Shown: in pieces, positions 25,401-34,003 of the stretch
Numbering within the stretch: the stretch's first letter is position 1
How the letters are laid out: each line of letters begins with the position of its first letter
Assembly: GCF_001854805.1 (NCBI RefSeq)
Contig: NZ_MBLO01000147.1
Location: 1-64,000, forward strand
Direction of reading: 5' to 3'
From: Pseudofrankia coriaricola
GTDB taxonomy: Bacteria; Actinomycetota; Actinomycetes; Frankiales; Frankiaceae
DNA length: 64,000 nucleotides
Program-made: the position numbers and the translations under genes
The notes under the pieces: model-generated
Seen by the model: the letters and a program-made list of their open reading frames with translations, nothing else
Database searches by the model: none
What the model was told of the DNA's origin: nothing

Positions 25401-25937
25401 GGCCGGGTGCACGTCATCGACTTCAAGACCGGCCGGGCGGCCGTCGGTGCCCGCGACCTGGCCGAGCACGTCCAGCTGGGCACCTACCAGCTCGCCGTCC
25501 GCGAGGGCGCCGTCGACGCGCGAGTCGCGCCGAACGCCCCGTCCGAGCCAGGCCTCGCGGCCCCGCCGGAGGCACCGGACCGGGGAGAGGCGCCAGACCC
25601 GGCGGAGGCGCCGGACCGGCCGGAGCCCGCGCGGCTCGCGGAGGCCGGCGACCGGCACGCCGTCCCTGGCGGCGCCGAGCTCGTTCTCCTGCGCCGCGAC
25701 GCGGACGGGGACCGGGCCGGCCCCCGCGAGCCGGGCGAGCCCACCGGGTCGCCCCAGGTCCAGCGGCAGGAGGCGCTGCCCGCCGGGCGGGCCTGGGTGG
25801 ACGAGCTGCTCGGCCAGGCCGTGCGCACGATCGCCACCGAGACGTTCGCCCCGACGACGGGGCCCAACTGCGACTACTGCTCGTTCCGGCGCTCATGTCC
25901 CGCGTGGCCCGCGGAGGGCAGGCAGGTGGTCGAGTGA
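22383..25937 (+). CDS. adnA: AdnA: helicase-nuclease subunit of the AdnAB end-resection complex
   Basis: This ~1184-residue UvrD-like protein carries Walker A AGPGTGKTTTL (~residue 63), FGDPDQSIYAFRGA, the DEXX box VDEYQDTDP (~265) and motif V/VI elements LTAHRAKGLEWD and VAVTRARRRL. It ends in a PD-(D/E)XK nuclease: RLRGSIDRLELDD then HVIDFKTGR (~1010). One Cys at ~882 (LRDCSLRW) plus CDYCSFRRSCP at the end complete a 4Fe-4S site as in AddB. AdnA pairs with AdnB to unwind and trim double-strand break ends. The start is uncertain: GTG 22383 lies in a TVTPP repeat, and ATG 22434 is the alternative; neither has a clear ribosome site. The stop overlaps adnB (TGATG). An Ala/Asp-rich insertion sits near residues 500-540. 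It corresponds to Rv3202c. Confidence 0.9.
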   Translation: MTPPTVTPPTVTPPVALMRPGADVRRYRLDRSAPVAAWAEPAGLDEAQRAVLEHSGGPLLVLAGPGTGKTTTLVEAVARRVEAGLDLGSVLVLTFSRRAARELSERITARVGAAVGGTVAWTFHSWCYSVLREFPRPGDPPPRLLTGPERFTRLRDLIEGSRELGRPHWPASLEVCLRTRGFAEEVEALFARVREVGFDPAGLGALAARAGRPDWAALAEFYTDYLDNLGYDGAVDYPELGHRAVTLVEDPESGQALRARYRAVFVDEYQDTDPAHERLLAALTAGGADLVAFGDPDQSIYAFRGARVRGLLDFPDRFRRADGSPADVRALGVCRRMAPPVLAASRQVASRLPVSGLPVAALRAHRALVPAEPDRAGQVEALSFPSEAAETEAIVDLLRREHLAGGVAWQEMAVLTRSADALPPVARALTAAGVPVDMAGDEPPLAARPAAALLLTALRCADDAASLTAADARALLLSPLGGANPAGLRALGRALREHARAAESAESAGAAAVGSSRADADSSADADGPAEPDAGAARATRGPESSAEMIRAALADPALVPDGVDAGLARPVAEVGALLRAVRRRLRAGGTPRDALWALWEGTGWPARLRFAAASGYGARRRAAEADLDAVVALFDAVGRLGERRGPGGGARGLIADLTSQDFAADNRAGAEIRPDAVRLLTAHRAKGLEWDIVVVRGVQDGAWPDLRAQHSLLGTEQLDTPDRGGLRPPETPRDRWAEERRLFYVAVTRARRRLVVTAVDTAGEDGTAGENGSRRSEFLAELGVPVVDGSSWTPRPLTLTSLVATLRRVSVDQSASPAARRAARRRLAALAAAADHADRPLVPAAHPDRWWGVRDVTSSDVPVVPAQEPIRLSGSSLTSLRDCSLRWFLEHEAHAGRPATTAQSFGRVVHALVDEVTAGRTPADLVALDARLDTVWRHLAFEAPWRSDQERAAAREALARFLDWHAAERGRVVVGSEERFSIDLTVDGRPVRLRGSIDRLELDDAGRVHVIDFKTGRAAVGARDLAEHVQLGTYQLAVREGAVDARVAPNAPSEPGLAAPPEAPDRGEAPDPAEAPDRPEPARLAEAGDRHAVPGGAELVLLRRDADGDRAGPREPGEPTGSPQVQRQEALPAGRAWVDELLGQAVRTIATETFAPTTGPNCDYCSFRRSCPAWPAEGRQVVE

Positions 25938-28900
25938 TGGACACGTCCCCGCCGCTTCCGGATCAGGCATTCGACGAGCCGGCTCCCGGTGCCACCCAGC
26001 GCCATGCCGACGGCACCGCCGCGCGTCGCGCGGATGAGGCACTCCCCACCCTGCCCGCTGGCGCCGTCCCGTTGGCGTCCGTGCCGCTCGGGACGAGGCC
26101 GGCTCGCTCGGCCCCGCCGCAGCCCGCTCTGCCCGGTTTCGGCGGCGACGGCGTGGATGCCGGCGCGGTCGCCGAAGTGTGGTTCGAGGAAGCCGGGCGC
26201 GGGGTTCCTCCCGATCCGGCCGGCGATACGGCCGCGGCCCTCGAACCGCGCCGGCTGACCAGGGAGGGACTGCGCGGCCTGCTCGGCGTTCCGTTCACCG
26301 AGGAGCAACTGGACGCGATCTGTGCGCCCGCGGCCCCCGGCGTGATCGTCGCCGGAGCGGGCTCGGGCAAGACGTCGGTGATGGCCGCGCGGGTGGTGTG
26401 GCTTGTCGCCGCGGCCGGGGTGCCCGCGGAGCAGATCCTCGGCCTCACTTTCACCCGCAAGGCCGCCGGCGAGCTGGCCGAACGGGTGCGCCGGGCCCTG
26501 GCCCAGCTGCGCCGCGCGCGCCTGGCCGTCGCGGGCGCCGCGGGCGGCGTCGAGCCGGGCAGCCCCGAGCCGGGCAGCCCCGAGCCGCCGGCCGCGGGCG
26601 GCCAGGTCCTCGGTGACGGCGGCCTCGCCGCCCCGGCTCCCGAGGCGGCCCAGACGTGGGCGGACGACGGTGTCGGCGAGCCCACGATCGCGACCTACAA
26701 CTCGTTCGCCAGCCGGCTGGTCGCCGACCACGCGCTGCGGCTGGGCCTGGAGCCCGACTGCGTCCTGCTGCCCGCCGCCGCCCGCTACCAGCTCGCCGCG
26801 CACGTCGCCCGCGGCTACCCAGGCCGCGTCGAGGCCTTCACCGGCTCCATGTCCGCGCTCGTGGAGGCGGTTGTCGCGCTCGACGGCCAGTGCGGCGAGC
26901 ACCTCGTCGACCCGGACCAGCTGATCGCCTTCGACCGGCGCTGGCTCGCGGACGTGCTCGCGGCGACGGAACGCGCCCGCGCCCGGCAGAACACGGCCAC
27001 CCTGGTGCGGGAGCTGCGCAGGCTGGCCTTCACCGCCCGTCGCCGGCTCGAGCTCGCGGAGCTGGTCAAGGCCTACCGCGCCACCCGCCGTAGCCGTGAG
27101 CTGCTCGACTACGGCGACCAGATCACGCTCGCCGCCCAGCTGGCCGAGCAGGTGCCCGAGGTCGGCGCGCTGCTGCGCCGCCAGCACTCGGTGGTGCTCC
27201 TGGACGAGTACCAGGACACCTCGGTGGCCCAGCGCCGGCTGCTGGTCGGCCTGTTCGGCGCGGCGCACCCGGTCACGGCCGTCGGCGACCCGGCACAGGC
27301 CATCTACGGCTGGCGCGGCGCCTCGGCGAGCAACCTCGACCGGTTCCCCGAGCACTTCCGCCAGGCCGACGGCACACCGGCGGCGACCTACCAGCTGTCG
27401 GTGAACCAGCGCAGCGGCGGGCGGCTACTCACCCTCGCCAACGCCGTCGCCGAGCGGCTGCCGACCAGGTCCGTCACCGTCCTGCGGCCGCGGCCCCAGG
27501 CCATGCTCGCCGGGGAGACCGTCGTCGCGCTGCACGCCACCTGGGCCGACGAGACCCGCTGGGTCGCGGGCCAGCTCGCCGGGCGGGTCCGGGCCGGCTG
27601 CCCGCCTCGGGAGTGCGCGGTACTCGCCCGGTCCTGGTCGGACGTGCCCGCGTTGGTGACGGCCCTGACGGACGAAGGTCTGCCCGTCGAGGTGCTCGGG
27701 CTCGGCGGCCTGCTGTCCAAGCCCGAGATCGCCGACATCCGGGCGACGCTGGAGGTGCTCGACGACCCGACGGCGAACCCGTCGCTGGTCCGCCTGCTGA
27801 CGGGGCCGCGCCCACGGCTCGGTCCCCGGGACCTCGCCGCGCTCGGCCGCCGGGCGGTCGAGCTGCTGCGCGCAGCCCCCACCGCGCGGAACCCGTCCGC
27901 GGCGGCGGCGCCGGCGGACGCGCTGGACGACGCGGTCGCGGACGTCGACCCGGGCGACGTGGTCTCGCTGGCTGACGCGCTGGCCGACCCGGGAGAGGAG
28001 ATCTCCGCCGAGGGCGCCCGGCGCGTCCGCGCGCTCGCCGCGGAGCTCGCCGAACTGCGCGCGCACGCCGGCGCGGGGCTGGTGGAGCTGGTCCACCGCG
28101 TGGTCGAGACGACGGGCCTCGACGTCGAGCTGGAGCTTGCCGCGCCCCGCGGGACCCGGGGCAGGGAGAACCTCGCCGCCTTCCTGCGGGTCGCGGCGGA
28201 CTTCGACCGTTCGGCCGCCGGCTACGACGACGCGAGCGGGCGAGCCTCGCTCACCTCGTTCCTGGGCTTCCTGCGGGCCGGCGAGCAGTACGAACGGGGG
28301 TTGGACGCCGACGTCGCCGGAGCGGGCAAGGCCGTCCAGGTGCTCACCATGCACGGCGCCAAGGGCCTGGAATGGGACGTCGTCGCCGTGCCCAACATCA
28401 GCCGCGGGTCGTTCCCCGACAGCATGGTCGGAGATCGGTGGACCACCTCGCCCTCCGTGCTGCCGACGCCGCTTCGCGGCGATGCCGAGGACCTGCCGGA
28501 GTTCGCCGTCGACGACGAACGTGCGGTGTTCGACCGGTTCGCCGACCAGTGCCGGGAGCAGGCGGAGCACGAGGAGCGCCGCCTCGCCTACGTCGCGTTC
28601 ACCAGGGCCCGCTCGACGCTGATCTGCGGCGGCCACTGGTGGGGCCCCACCCAGAAGAAGCCGCGTGGCCCGTCGACGTTCCTCGACGAGCTGCGCGAGC
28701 ACGCACGGCGGGATGGCAACGGCCGGGTGGAGCACTGGGCCGACATCCCCCTGGAGAAGACCAACCCGGCACTGGAGACCCCACCCGAGTACGTGTGGCC
28801 GGTACCGGCCGACGCGCTGGCGGGGGCCGTCCGGCGGGCGGTGGCGGACGCGGTGCGCGGCCTGCTCGCGGGCACCCCGGCCGCCGCCGCCGTCTCCGCC

Positions 28901-29668
28901 GCCGCGGCGGCCGGCGCTCCCGAGGGCCGGGGCGCCGCCGCCGTCCTCGTCGAGACGGTCACCGGGATCGCCGAGACGGACGACCGCGCCGGCATGACCG
29001 CGCAGGAGCGGGCGCTGCTCGACGCCCTGGACCAGGAGACCCGGCTGCTGCTCGACGAGGAGCTCGCGGCCCGCGCGCCTGTCCGCCGGGTGCCGCTGCC
29101 GACGGGGCTGACGGCGACGCAGGTGATGAAGCTGCGCGCCGACCCGGACGGGCTCGCCCGGGACCTGGTCCGCCCGCTGCCGCGCCGGCCCGTCCCCGCC
29201 GCGAGCCGGGGCATCCGCTTCCACACCTGGGTCGAGGAGATCTTCGACCGCCGCCCGCTGCTCGACCACGAGGACCTGCCGGGCGCCGAGGACGACCACC
29301 TCGACGACGCGGAGCTGCGCGCCCTCAAGGAGGCATTCCTCGCCGGCCCATATGGCGGCCGGCGCCCGCTCGCCGTGGAGACGCCGTTCGAGCTCCCGAT
29401 CGGCGGCCGGGTGGTCCGCGGCCGCATCGACGCCGTCTACGACCTGGGCGACGGCCGCTACGAGGTGATCGACTGGAAGACCGGCGCCACCGCCGCCGAC
29501 CCGGTCCAGCTCGCGCTCTACCGGCTGGCCTGGGCCCGGCTGCGCCGCGTCCCCCTCGGCTCCGTCGACGCGGCCTTCTACTACGTCAGGGACAGCCGCC
29601 TGGTGCGCCCGGAGCTCCCGGCCGAGGCGGACCTGGCCGCTCTCCTGGGGCCGCCCCGCGCTCCCTGA
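25937..29668 (+). CDS. adnB: AdnB: motor and nuclease subunit of AdnAB
   Basis: The 1243-residue protein starts at an ATG overlapping the adnA stop. After a ~100-residue Pro/Ala-rich leader come FTEEQLDAIC, Walker A AGAGSGKTSVM (~138), LTFTRKAAGELAERVR, LLDEYQDTSVAQRRLL (~421), VGDPAQAIYGWRGAS, LTMHGAKGLEWDVV and VAFTRARSTLIC. The C-terminal nuclease has GRIDAVYDLGDGRYEVIDWKTG (~1177). There is no terminal Cys cluster, unlike AdnA. In the mycobacterial enzyme AdnB supplies the main translocation motor, and each subunit cuts one strand. The protein is longer than mycobacterial AdnB mainly by the N-terminal leader and Pro/Ala insertions. Same-strand coupling makes adnA-adnB one operon. Confidence 0.92.
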   Translation: MDTSPPLPDQAFDEPAPGATQRHADGTAARRADEALPTLPAGAVPLASVPLGTRPARSAPPQPALPGFGGDGVDAGAVAEVWFEEAGRGVPPDPAGDTAAALEPRRLTREGLRGLLGVPFTEEQLDAICAPAAPGVIVAGAGSGKTSVMAARVVWLVAAAGVPAEQILGLTFTRKAAGELAERVRRALAQLRRARLAVAGAAGGVEPGSPEPGSPEPPAAGGQVLGDGGLAAPAPEAAQTWADDGVGEPTIATYNSFASRLVADHALRLGLEPDCVLLPAAARYQLAAHVARGYPGRVEAFTGSMSALVEAVVALDGQCGEHLVDPDQLIAFDRRWLADVLAATERARARQNTATLVRELRRLAFTARRRLELAELVKAYRATRRSRELLDYGDQITLAAQLAEQVPEVGALLRRQHSVVLLDEYQDTSVAQRRLLVGLFGAAHPVTAVGDPAQAIYGWRGASASNLDRFPEHFRQADGTPAATYQLSVNQRSGGRLLTLANAVAERLPTRSVTVLRPRPQAMLAGETVVALHATWADETRWVAGQLAGRVRAGCPPRECAVLARSWSDVPALVTALTDEGLPVEVLGLGGLLSKPEIADIRATLEVLDDPTANPSLVRLLTGPRPRLGPRDLAALGRRAVELLRAAPTARNPSAAAAPADALDDAVADVDPGDVVSLADALADPGEEISAEGARRVRALAAELAELRAHAGAGLVELVHRVVETTGLDVELELAAPRGTRGRENLAAFLRVAADFDRSAAGYDDASGRASLTSFLGFLRAGEQYERGLDADVAGAGKAVQVLTMHGAKGLEWDVVAVPNISRGSFPDSMVGDRWTTSPSVLPTPLRGDAEDLPEFAVDDERAVFDRFADQCREQAEHEERRLAYVAFTRARSTLICGGHWWGPTQKKPRGPSTFLDELREHARRDGNGRVEHWADIPLEKTNPALETPPEYVWPVPADALAGAVRRAVADAVRGLLAGTPAAAAVSAAAAAGAPEGRGAAAVLVETVTGIAETDDRAGMTAQERALLDALDQETRLLLDEELAARAPVRRVPLPTGLTATQVMKLRADPDGLARDLVRPLPRRPVPAASRGIRFHTWVEEIFDRRPLLDHEDLPGAEDDHLDDAELRALKEAFLAGPYGGRRPLAVETPFELPIGGRVVRGRIDAVYDLGDGRYEVIDWKTGATAADPVQLALYRLAWARLRRVPLGSVDAAFYYVRDSRLVRPELPAEADLAALLGPPRAP

Positions 29669-29686
29669 GCCGGCCGCCGGCCGTCG

Positions 29687-30607
29687 TCACCGGCCACCCG
29701 CGAGGTCGACGATCAGGGCGCGATGATCGGACACCGCCGTCCACTCGGCCCGCACGGCGGCGACCGGCGGCACGGTCCCGCGGGCGAGGACGTGGTCGAA
29801 CTGCACCCGCGGGGCATGCGCCGGGTACGTGGGCGCGGCGGCCAGCCGCCGCCAGCCGGTGAGCACCCGCGGCAACGGCCCCGGCAGATTCAGATCACCG
29901 AGAATCACCGTGGCCTCGTCGATCCCCTGGGCGCCTCCAGCGCCGACAGCGCCGGCGTTGTAGACGTTGTGGGCGTTGCCGGCCCCGGCGTCAGCGGCCC
30001 CGGCGGTGCCGCGTAGCGGCGGCGAGCCGGCCTCGCCCGGGGCGCCGTCGTGGCGCAGGGCCCGCGTGAGGCGGCGTAGTTGTGCCGCGTTCCAGCCGGG
30101 CACGAAGGACAGATGGGTGCTCACGACGGTCAGCGGCGCGACGGGCGTCGCCAGCCTGGCGATGATCGCGACGCGCGGCTCGTCCGCCAGCAGGATCAGC
30201 CGCGGCCGGCCGTCCGGCCCGGGCACGGCGATCGGCGACCGCACCGGCGCCCGCCCGAGCGTCACGACCCGCCAGCCGCGGACAGGAAACCGGCTGACCA
30301 GAGCGATCCCGTAGGCAGGCTCGCCGGGCGAACGGCACCCGTCGGCCGGCCGCCAGGCGAGGCCCGGAGTGCCGTAGACGGTCGCCTCGAACCGCCGGTC
30401 CTCCTCCGCGACCCCCAGCGCGTCGGCGGCCACCGCGCACAGGTCGGCCCCCCCGGACCGGGGCTGGCCGGCGTCGACCTCCTGCAGCGCCAACACGTCG
30501 CAGTCCAGGGACGCGACGGCCGCGCGGAACCGCGCCAGGTCGACGTCCCCATCCCTCGGCGACCGGCCGTGCATCACGTTGAACGTCCCCAGCCGCACGG
30601 GTCGCAC
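29687..30607 (-). CDS. Endonuclease/exonuclease/phosphatase (EEP) family hydrolase
   Basis: The 306-residue protein has the EEP metal-dependent phosphohydrolase motifs: LGTFNVMHGR at the N-terminus, DVLALQEVD (metal Glu), VVSTHLSFVPGWNAAQLRRL (catalytic His), VILGDLNLPG (Asp/Asn) and AVSDHRALIVDL (Asp-His). Members include sphingomyelinase-like phosphodiesterases, nucleases and inositol phosphatases; this small single-domain form lacks a signal peptide. An Ala/Gly-rich insertion (~residues 205-235) interrupts the core. The GTG at 30607 has AGGGAGG about 12 nt upstream; a GTG at 30598 is the alternative. The longer frame to 31294 runs antisense to the nucleoside hydrolase and was rejected. It converges tail to tail with adnB. 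Substrate unknown. Confidence 0.82.
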   Translation of the reverse strand: MRPVRLGTFNVMHGRSPRDGDVDLARFRAAVASLDCDVLALQEVDAGQPRSGGADLCAVAADALGVAEEDRRFEATVYGTPGLAWRPADGCRSPGEPAYGIALVSRFPVRGWRVVTLGRAPVRSPIAVPGPDGRPRLILLADEPRVAIIARLATPVAPLTVVSTHLSFVPGWNAAQLRRLTRALRHDGAPGEAGSPPLRGTAGAADAGAGNAHNVYNAGAVGAGGAQGIDEATVILGDLNLPGPLPRVLTGWRRLAAAPTYPAHAPRVQFDHVLARGTVPPVAAVRAEWTAVSDHRALIVDLAGGR

Positions 30608-30722
30608 CGTAACCGACCGGACCTCCCTGGTCGCGGGCACGCCCCGGCCTGGGGGCCGGGTTCGCCGGTTACGCGAGGATGGTCCGGGTCTGGCGGCGTG
30701 AGGGCGTGGGAGGAGCGGGCTG

Positions 30723-31766
30723 ATGCGGCTTGTCATCGACAGCGACGGCGGGATCGACGACGCGGCGGCGATCGTGTGGCTGTGCGGCCGGCCGGACGTC
30801 GAGATTGCCGCGGTCACCGCGGTGGGCGGCAACGTCGGGGTGCGCCAGGCCGCCCGCAACCTGCGGGTCATCCTCGAGGCGGCCGGCCGCCCCGACATCC
30901 CGGTGTACGTCGGGGCGGACCCGACCGACCCGGCGCCGCACATCACCCGGCCGGTGTTCATCCACGGCGAGGACGGGCTGGGCGACGTCGGGTTCGCCGA
31001 CCCGGAGCGAGGTGCCGACGAGGACACCCCCGCCGTCGACGTGCTGGTCAGGGAGATGCGCCGGGGCGCGTCGCTGCTGACGCTGGGGCCGCTCACCAAC
31101 CTGGGGGCGGCGGTGCGCGCCGACGCGGCGGCGGCCGCCTCGAGCCGGCTGACGCTGATGGGCGGCAGCGCGCATGCCCAGGGCAACGCCCGGCCCAGCG
31201 CCGAGGCCAACGTCGCGAACGACCCGCTCGCCGCGGCCACGGCGCTCGGCGCCGGCTGGTCGGCGCCGCCGGTGATGGTCGGCCTGGACGTCACCCACCA
31301 GGCGACCCTGCGCGACGTCGAGTTCGCCGCGCTCGCGGCGCGGCGGACCGCCGCCGCGGCCTTCCTCCACGGGCCGCTGTCGTTCTACCGCCGCAACGCG
31401 GGCTCGCTGTGCGCCGAGGGCGAGACGCCCTGCCACGACCTGCTGGCGGCGATGGCCGTCGTCCGGCCGGACATCCTCGGCGTCGAGACGCTGCCGGTGG
31501 AGGTCGACACCGGCGGCAGCGCCGCCTGGGGCCAGACCGTCGTGGACCTGCGCCAGCTGGGCTGGCGACGCCGCCAGGCCGAGCCCGCGGCCCCGGCGGC
31601 TCCCGTTGCCCCCGCGGCCCCGGGCGTCGCCGCTGGCCGCGGGCCGGACGGCAACGCCGACGGCATCGGTGCTCCGGTCGCCGTCGGTCTCGCGGTCGAC
31701 GTCGACTTCTTCCGAGCGGCGGTACGCGAGCTCGCGGGGGAGCCGGTGGCGGGGCTGTCGGCCTGA
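30723..31766 (+). CDS. Nucleoside hydrolase (IunH family)
   Basis: The N-terminus MRLVIDSDGGIDDAAAIVWL carries the DxDxxxDD Ca2+-binding motif of inosine-uridine-preferring nucleoside hydrolases. VTAVGGNV, HGEDGLGD, LTLGPLTNLGAA and a late Asp/His segment (PPVMVGLDVTHQ) complete the active site. The enzyme splits the N-glycosidic bond of ribonucleosides for base salvage. At 347 residues it is slightly longer than usual because of an Ala/Pro-rich insertion (AEPAAPAAPVAPAAPG, ~288-303). The ATG at 30723 starts exactly at the fold. It is divergent from the EEP gene and convergent with a PucR-type regulator, and PucR proteins often control purine genes, so a link is possible but unproven. Confidence 0.9.
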   Translation: MRLVIDSDGGIDDAAAIVWLCGRPDVEIAAVTAVGGNVGVRQAARNLRVILEAAGRPDIPVYVGADPTDPAPHITRPVFIHGEDGLGDVGFADPERGADEDTPAVDVLVREMRRGASLLTLGPLTNLGAAVRADAAAAASSRLTLMGGSAHAQGNARPSAEANVANDPLAAATALGAGWSAPPVMVGLDVTHQATLRDVEFAALAARRTAAAAFLHGPLSFYRRNAGSLCAEGETPCHDLLAAMAVVRPDILGVETLPVEVDTGGSAAWGQTVVDLRQLGWRRRQAEPAAPAAPVAPAAPGVAAGRGPDGNADGIGAPVAVGLAVDVDFFRAAVRELAGEPVAGLSA

Positions 31767-31774
31767 CGGATCCT

Positions 31775-31806
31775 CCGCTACCAGGGCGGCGCCGCCCTGG
31801 TAGCGG
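31775..31806. terminator. 32-bp perfect palindrome between convergent genes
   Basis: CCGCTACCAGGGCGGC followed directly by GCCGCCCTGGTAGCGG forms a perfect 16-bp palindrome. It sits between the nucleoside hydrolase stop and the PucR-type regulator stop (31812) and probably terminates both transcripts. Confidence 0.85.
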
Positions 31807-31811
31807 TGTGG

Positions 31812-33164
31812 CTAGTCGGGGGACGGCGGCCGGCCGCCGCGCCGCGCCCGTGGCCGCGCCGCGCCAGCGATGAGCGCGACCTGGCCTTCGTGCGCGGCCC
31901 CCGCCGATCCGGCCGGGTCCGCCGGGACGGGCTGGCTTCGGGCGCCTTCGCCCTCGTCGTCGTGCGCGCCCTCGTCTCCGATGATCGTGCCGGCGCCGGC
32001 ACGCAGGACGAGCTCCAGCTCGAAGCGGGCGTCCGGGTCGTCGAGAGCGTCACCGAACAGCTCGCGCAGCTGCAGGACGCGGTAACGAACGGTCTGCGGG
32101 TGGATGTGCAGCCGGCGGGCGATCAGCCCGCGCTGGCCGTGCAGGGCCAGCCAGTAAAGCAGGGTCGCGGCGAGCCGCTGCCGGGTCCGCTCGGGCAGGC
32201 CCGCGAGCGGCTCGAGCCGGCGGCGGGTGAGGTCGGCGAGCAGCAGCGGGTCGCGGGTGAGCAGCAGCGCCGCGAGGTGGTCATCCGTGAACAGCGGGCC
32301 GCCTTGCGGGTCCGCGGTCAGCAGCCCGTCATCGCGCGCCTCGCGCGCGAACCTGACCCGTTCGGCGCTCGCGGCCGCCCGCGCCCAGGGCACCGTCGGG
32401 CCGACGACGGCCGAGCGCCCCGCGAGCTGGCCGGCCAGCCGCTGCCCGCGCGCGTCGTCCCCGCTGACGAACAGCCACAGGTCCGAGCCGTGCGTGGCGC
32501 TCGGGCAGCTGGTGGGCAGCCCGAGCCGCCGTCGGCCGTCGGCGAACGTGGGGACCAGCACCGCGGCGAGGCGGTCCGGGATCCGCAGCGACGCGGCCTG
32601 GGTGATCTCCTCGACGCTCGCTGGGTCCGCCCCGGACAGCAGCAGCTCGCCGATCCGGTCCCACAGCCGCTCCCGGGCGCCCGCGTCGGCGGACTGGGCC
32701 AGCGCGTATCCCTCGGTGGACGCGGCGCAGACACCGTCGATATAGCCGAAGAGCGTCTCGCCGAGGGTTATCAGGCCGGCGGCGTCCAGCCCACCGCGCA
32801 GCAGGGCCACGTCGGCGAACCGTCGCCACGCGACCCGGGTGCCGATTCGGTAGGCGGCGAGCAGGTTGTCCAGGGAACGGCCGGCGTGGAACTCGCCGTG
32901 CCCCAGCCGCACGTAGATCTCGCGGCTGGCGGCGATGTCGGCCGGGTCGTCCGGGCCGCCGTTGACGATCGCGAGGAACCGGCGCAGCGCCTCGGCGACG
33001 CCCGCCCGCACCCCCCGCCCGAACCGCCCTTCCAGGGGGCGGGCATAGGCCGGCACCTCCGCCGCGATCGCCGCGATGATGTCCTCACCCACGGAGGTCA
33101 ATTCGGAGCTGAGCAGGGTCTTTAGGCCGGCCGGAAACTGTCCCCCGGGAACAGTCGCATCCAC
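31812..33164 (-). CDS. PucR/CdaR-type transcriptional regulator
   Basis: From a GTG at 33164 the product is 450 residues. The N-terminal helical domain (RsbT/PucR-like, with EIYVRLGHGEFHAGRSLDNLLAAYRIGTRVAWRRF) is followed by a GGDEF-like regulatory middle. A C-terminal winged HTH contains LARRLHIHPQTVRYRVLQLRELFGDAL. This architecture is typical of actinomycete PucR/CdaR activators of purine, sugar-diacid or secondary-metabolism genes. The extended frame to 33503 is Arg/Pro-rich and not part of the family. GTG 33173 is an alternative start; neither has a strong ribosome site. Target genes are unknown; the nearest candidate is the convergent nucleoside hydrolase. Confidence 0.85.
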   Translation of the reverse strand: MDATVPGGQFPAGLKTLLSSELTSVGEDIIAAIAAEVPAYARPLEGRFGRGVRAGVAEALRRFLAIVNGGPDDPADIAASREIYVRLGHGEFHAGRSLDNLLAAYRIGTRVAWRRFADVALLRGGLDAAGLITLGETLFGYIDGVCAASTEGYALAQSADAGARERLWDRIGELLLSGADPASVEEITQAASLRIPDRLAAVLVPTFADGRRRLGLPTSCPSATHGSDLWLFVSGDDARGQRLAGQLAGRSAVVGPTVPWARAAASAERVRFAREARDDGLLTADPQGGPLFTDDHLAALLLTRDPLLLADLTRRRLEPLAGLPERTRQRLAATLLYWLALHGQRGLIARRLHIHPQTVRYRVLQLRELFGDALDDPDARFELELVLRAGAGTIIGDEGAHDDEGEGARSQPVPADPAGSAGAAHEGQVALIAGAARPRARRGGRPPSPD

Positions 33165-33247
33165 GCTTCTCACGGTAGCCGCCCAGACCGCCGATCCGCC
33201 GGCGCCGTCCGTGCGCGTGCGGGCCGATGCACCGCCTGCCTGGTCCC

Positions 33248-34003
33248 CTACGGCGTCGCGACCGCGTAGCCCATCTGCGTCAGCTGGTCGGCGGCGGCCT
33301 CGGGGAGGCGCCGGACGGCGGCGCGGAGCTGACGGCTCAGGAAGGCGTCTCGGGATCTGGCCAGCACATCCCGCCAGCCGTCGCGCGCCTCGGTGATCCG
33401 CTCCACGATCAGGAACTCGACGAGGTCCTCGACCGTCGGCCGGAACCGCCGACCGCCAGTCGGCAGGTGAAGGTGTCCCAGCTCCTTCTTCGCGTCCGGG
33501 CATCGGCTCAGCAGCGAGACCCAGGGCTCGGATGTTGCCGGAATCTGCAGGTGTGCTTCGGGGTACCCGTCTGTCTTTTCGCGCTCATAGTCATAGTGCA
33601 GGAGGACCTGCTTAATGTTGGCGTCGGTATAGAGTCCGATGTAGGAAGTGAGGACCATCAGGTGCTGACTGAATTCGTCCATGCCTGTCACGAAACTCAG
33701 ATCCAGCCAGCATCGGGGCGCGCGTCCCACTGAGAGCGGGATGCCTCGTGCACCGAGAACTTCTCTGTTGCTCGACCTGTAGCCGACCCAGACGTGGTCT
33801 CGGTTGGAGGATGACCGGACGGTTATCAAGCGGACGCCGCGACAGACGGTGCCGTTGAGGAGTGCGCTCAGCTCGTCGGCAAAACGCCTAGTCTCGCGTT
33901 GGAGGTTCCCGCCAAGGGAGGAGGCTCTTGACGATGTGCCAGGCTCGATGCGCGGACGCTGTCTCGAAGGCTCCGGTTCGCGCTTGCTCCGCGAGCTCCT
34001 CAT
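33248..34003 (-). CDS. Unrecognised 251-residue protein, second gene of a lower-GC pair
   Basis: I do not recognise the family. The protein has a mixed alpha/beta composition with more aromatic and polar residues than its neighbours (VLLHYDYEREKTDGYPEAHLQI, LGHLHLPTGGRRFRPTVEDLVEFLI). The His-rich strands HYDY and HLH could bind metal or phosphate. Its start at ATG 34003 overlaps the upstream 78-codon gene by 116 nt in another frame and has no clear ribosome site; no GTG or TTG start lies in frame near the end of the first gene. Base composition and codon use are less GC-biased than the flanks, which suggests horizontal acquisition. The tight two-gene layout with a small acidic first protein recalls toxin-antitoxin or small defence pairs, but this is inference only. 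Confidence 0.68.
   Translation of the reverse strand: MRSSRSKREPEPSRQRPRIEPGTSSRASSLGGNLQRETRRFADELSALLNGTVCRGVRLITVRSSSNRDHVWVGYRSSNREVLGARGIPLSVGRAPRCWLDLSFVTGMDEFSQHLMVLTSYIGLYTDANIKQVLLHYDYEREKTDGYPEAHLQIPATSEPWVSLLSRCPDAKKELGHLHLPTGGRRFRPTVEDLVEFLIVERITEARDGWRDVLARSRDAFLSRQLRAAVRRLPEAAADQLTQMGYAVATP

Noticed and set aside
33165-33503. N-terminal extension of the PucR-type regulator
   Set aside because: Arg/Pro-rich and overlapping the neighbouring gene; the conserved domain begins just after GTG 33164.
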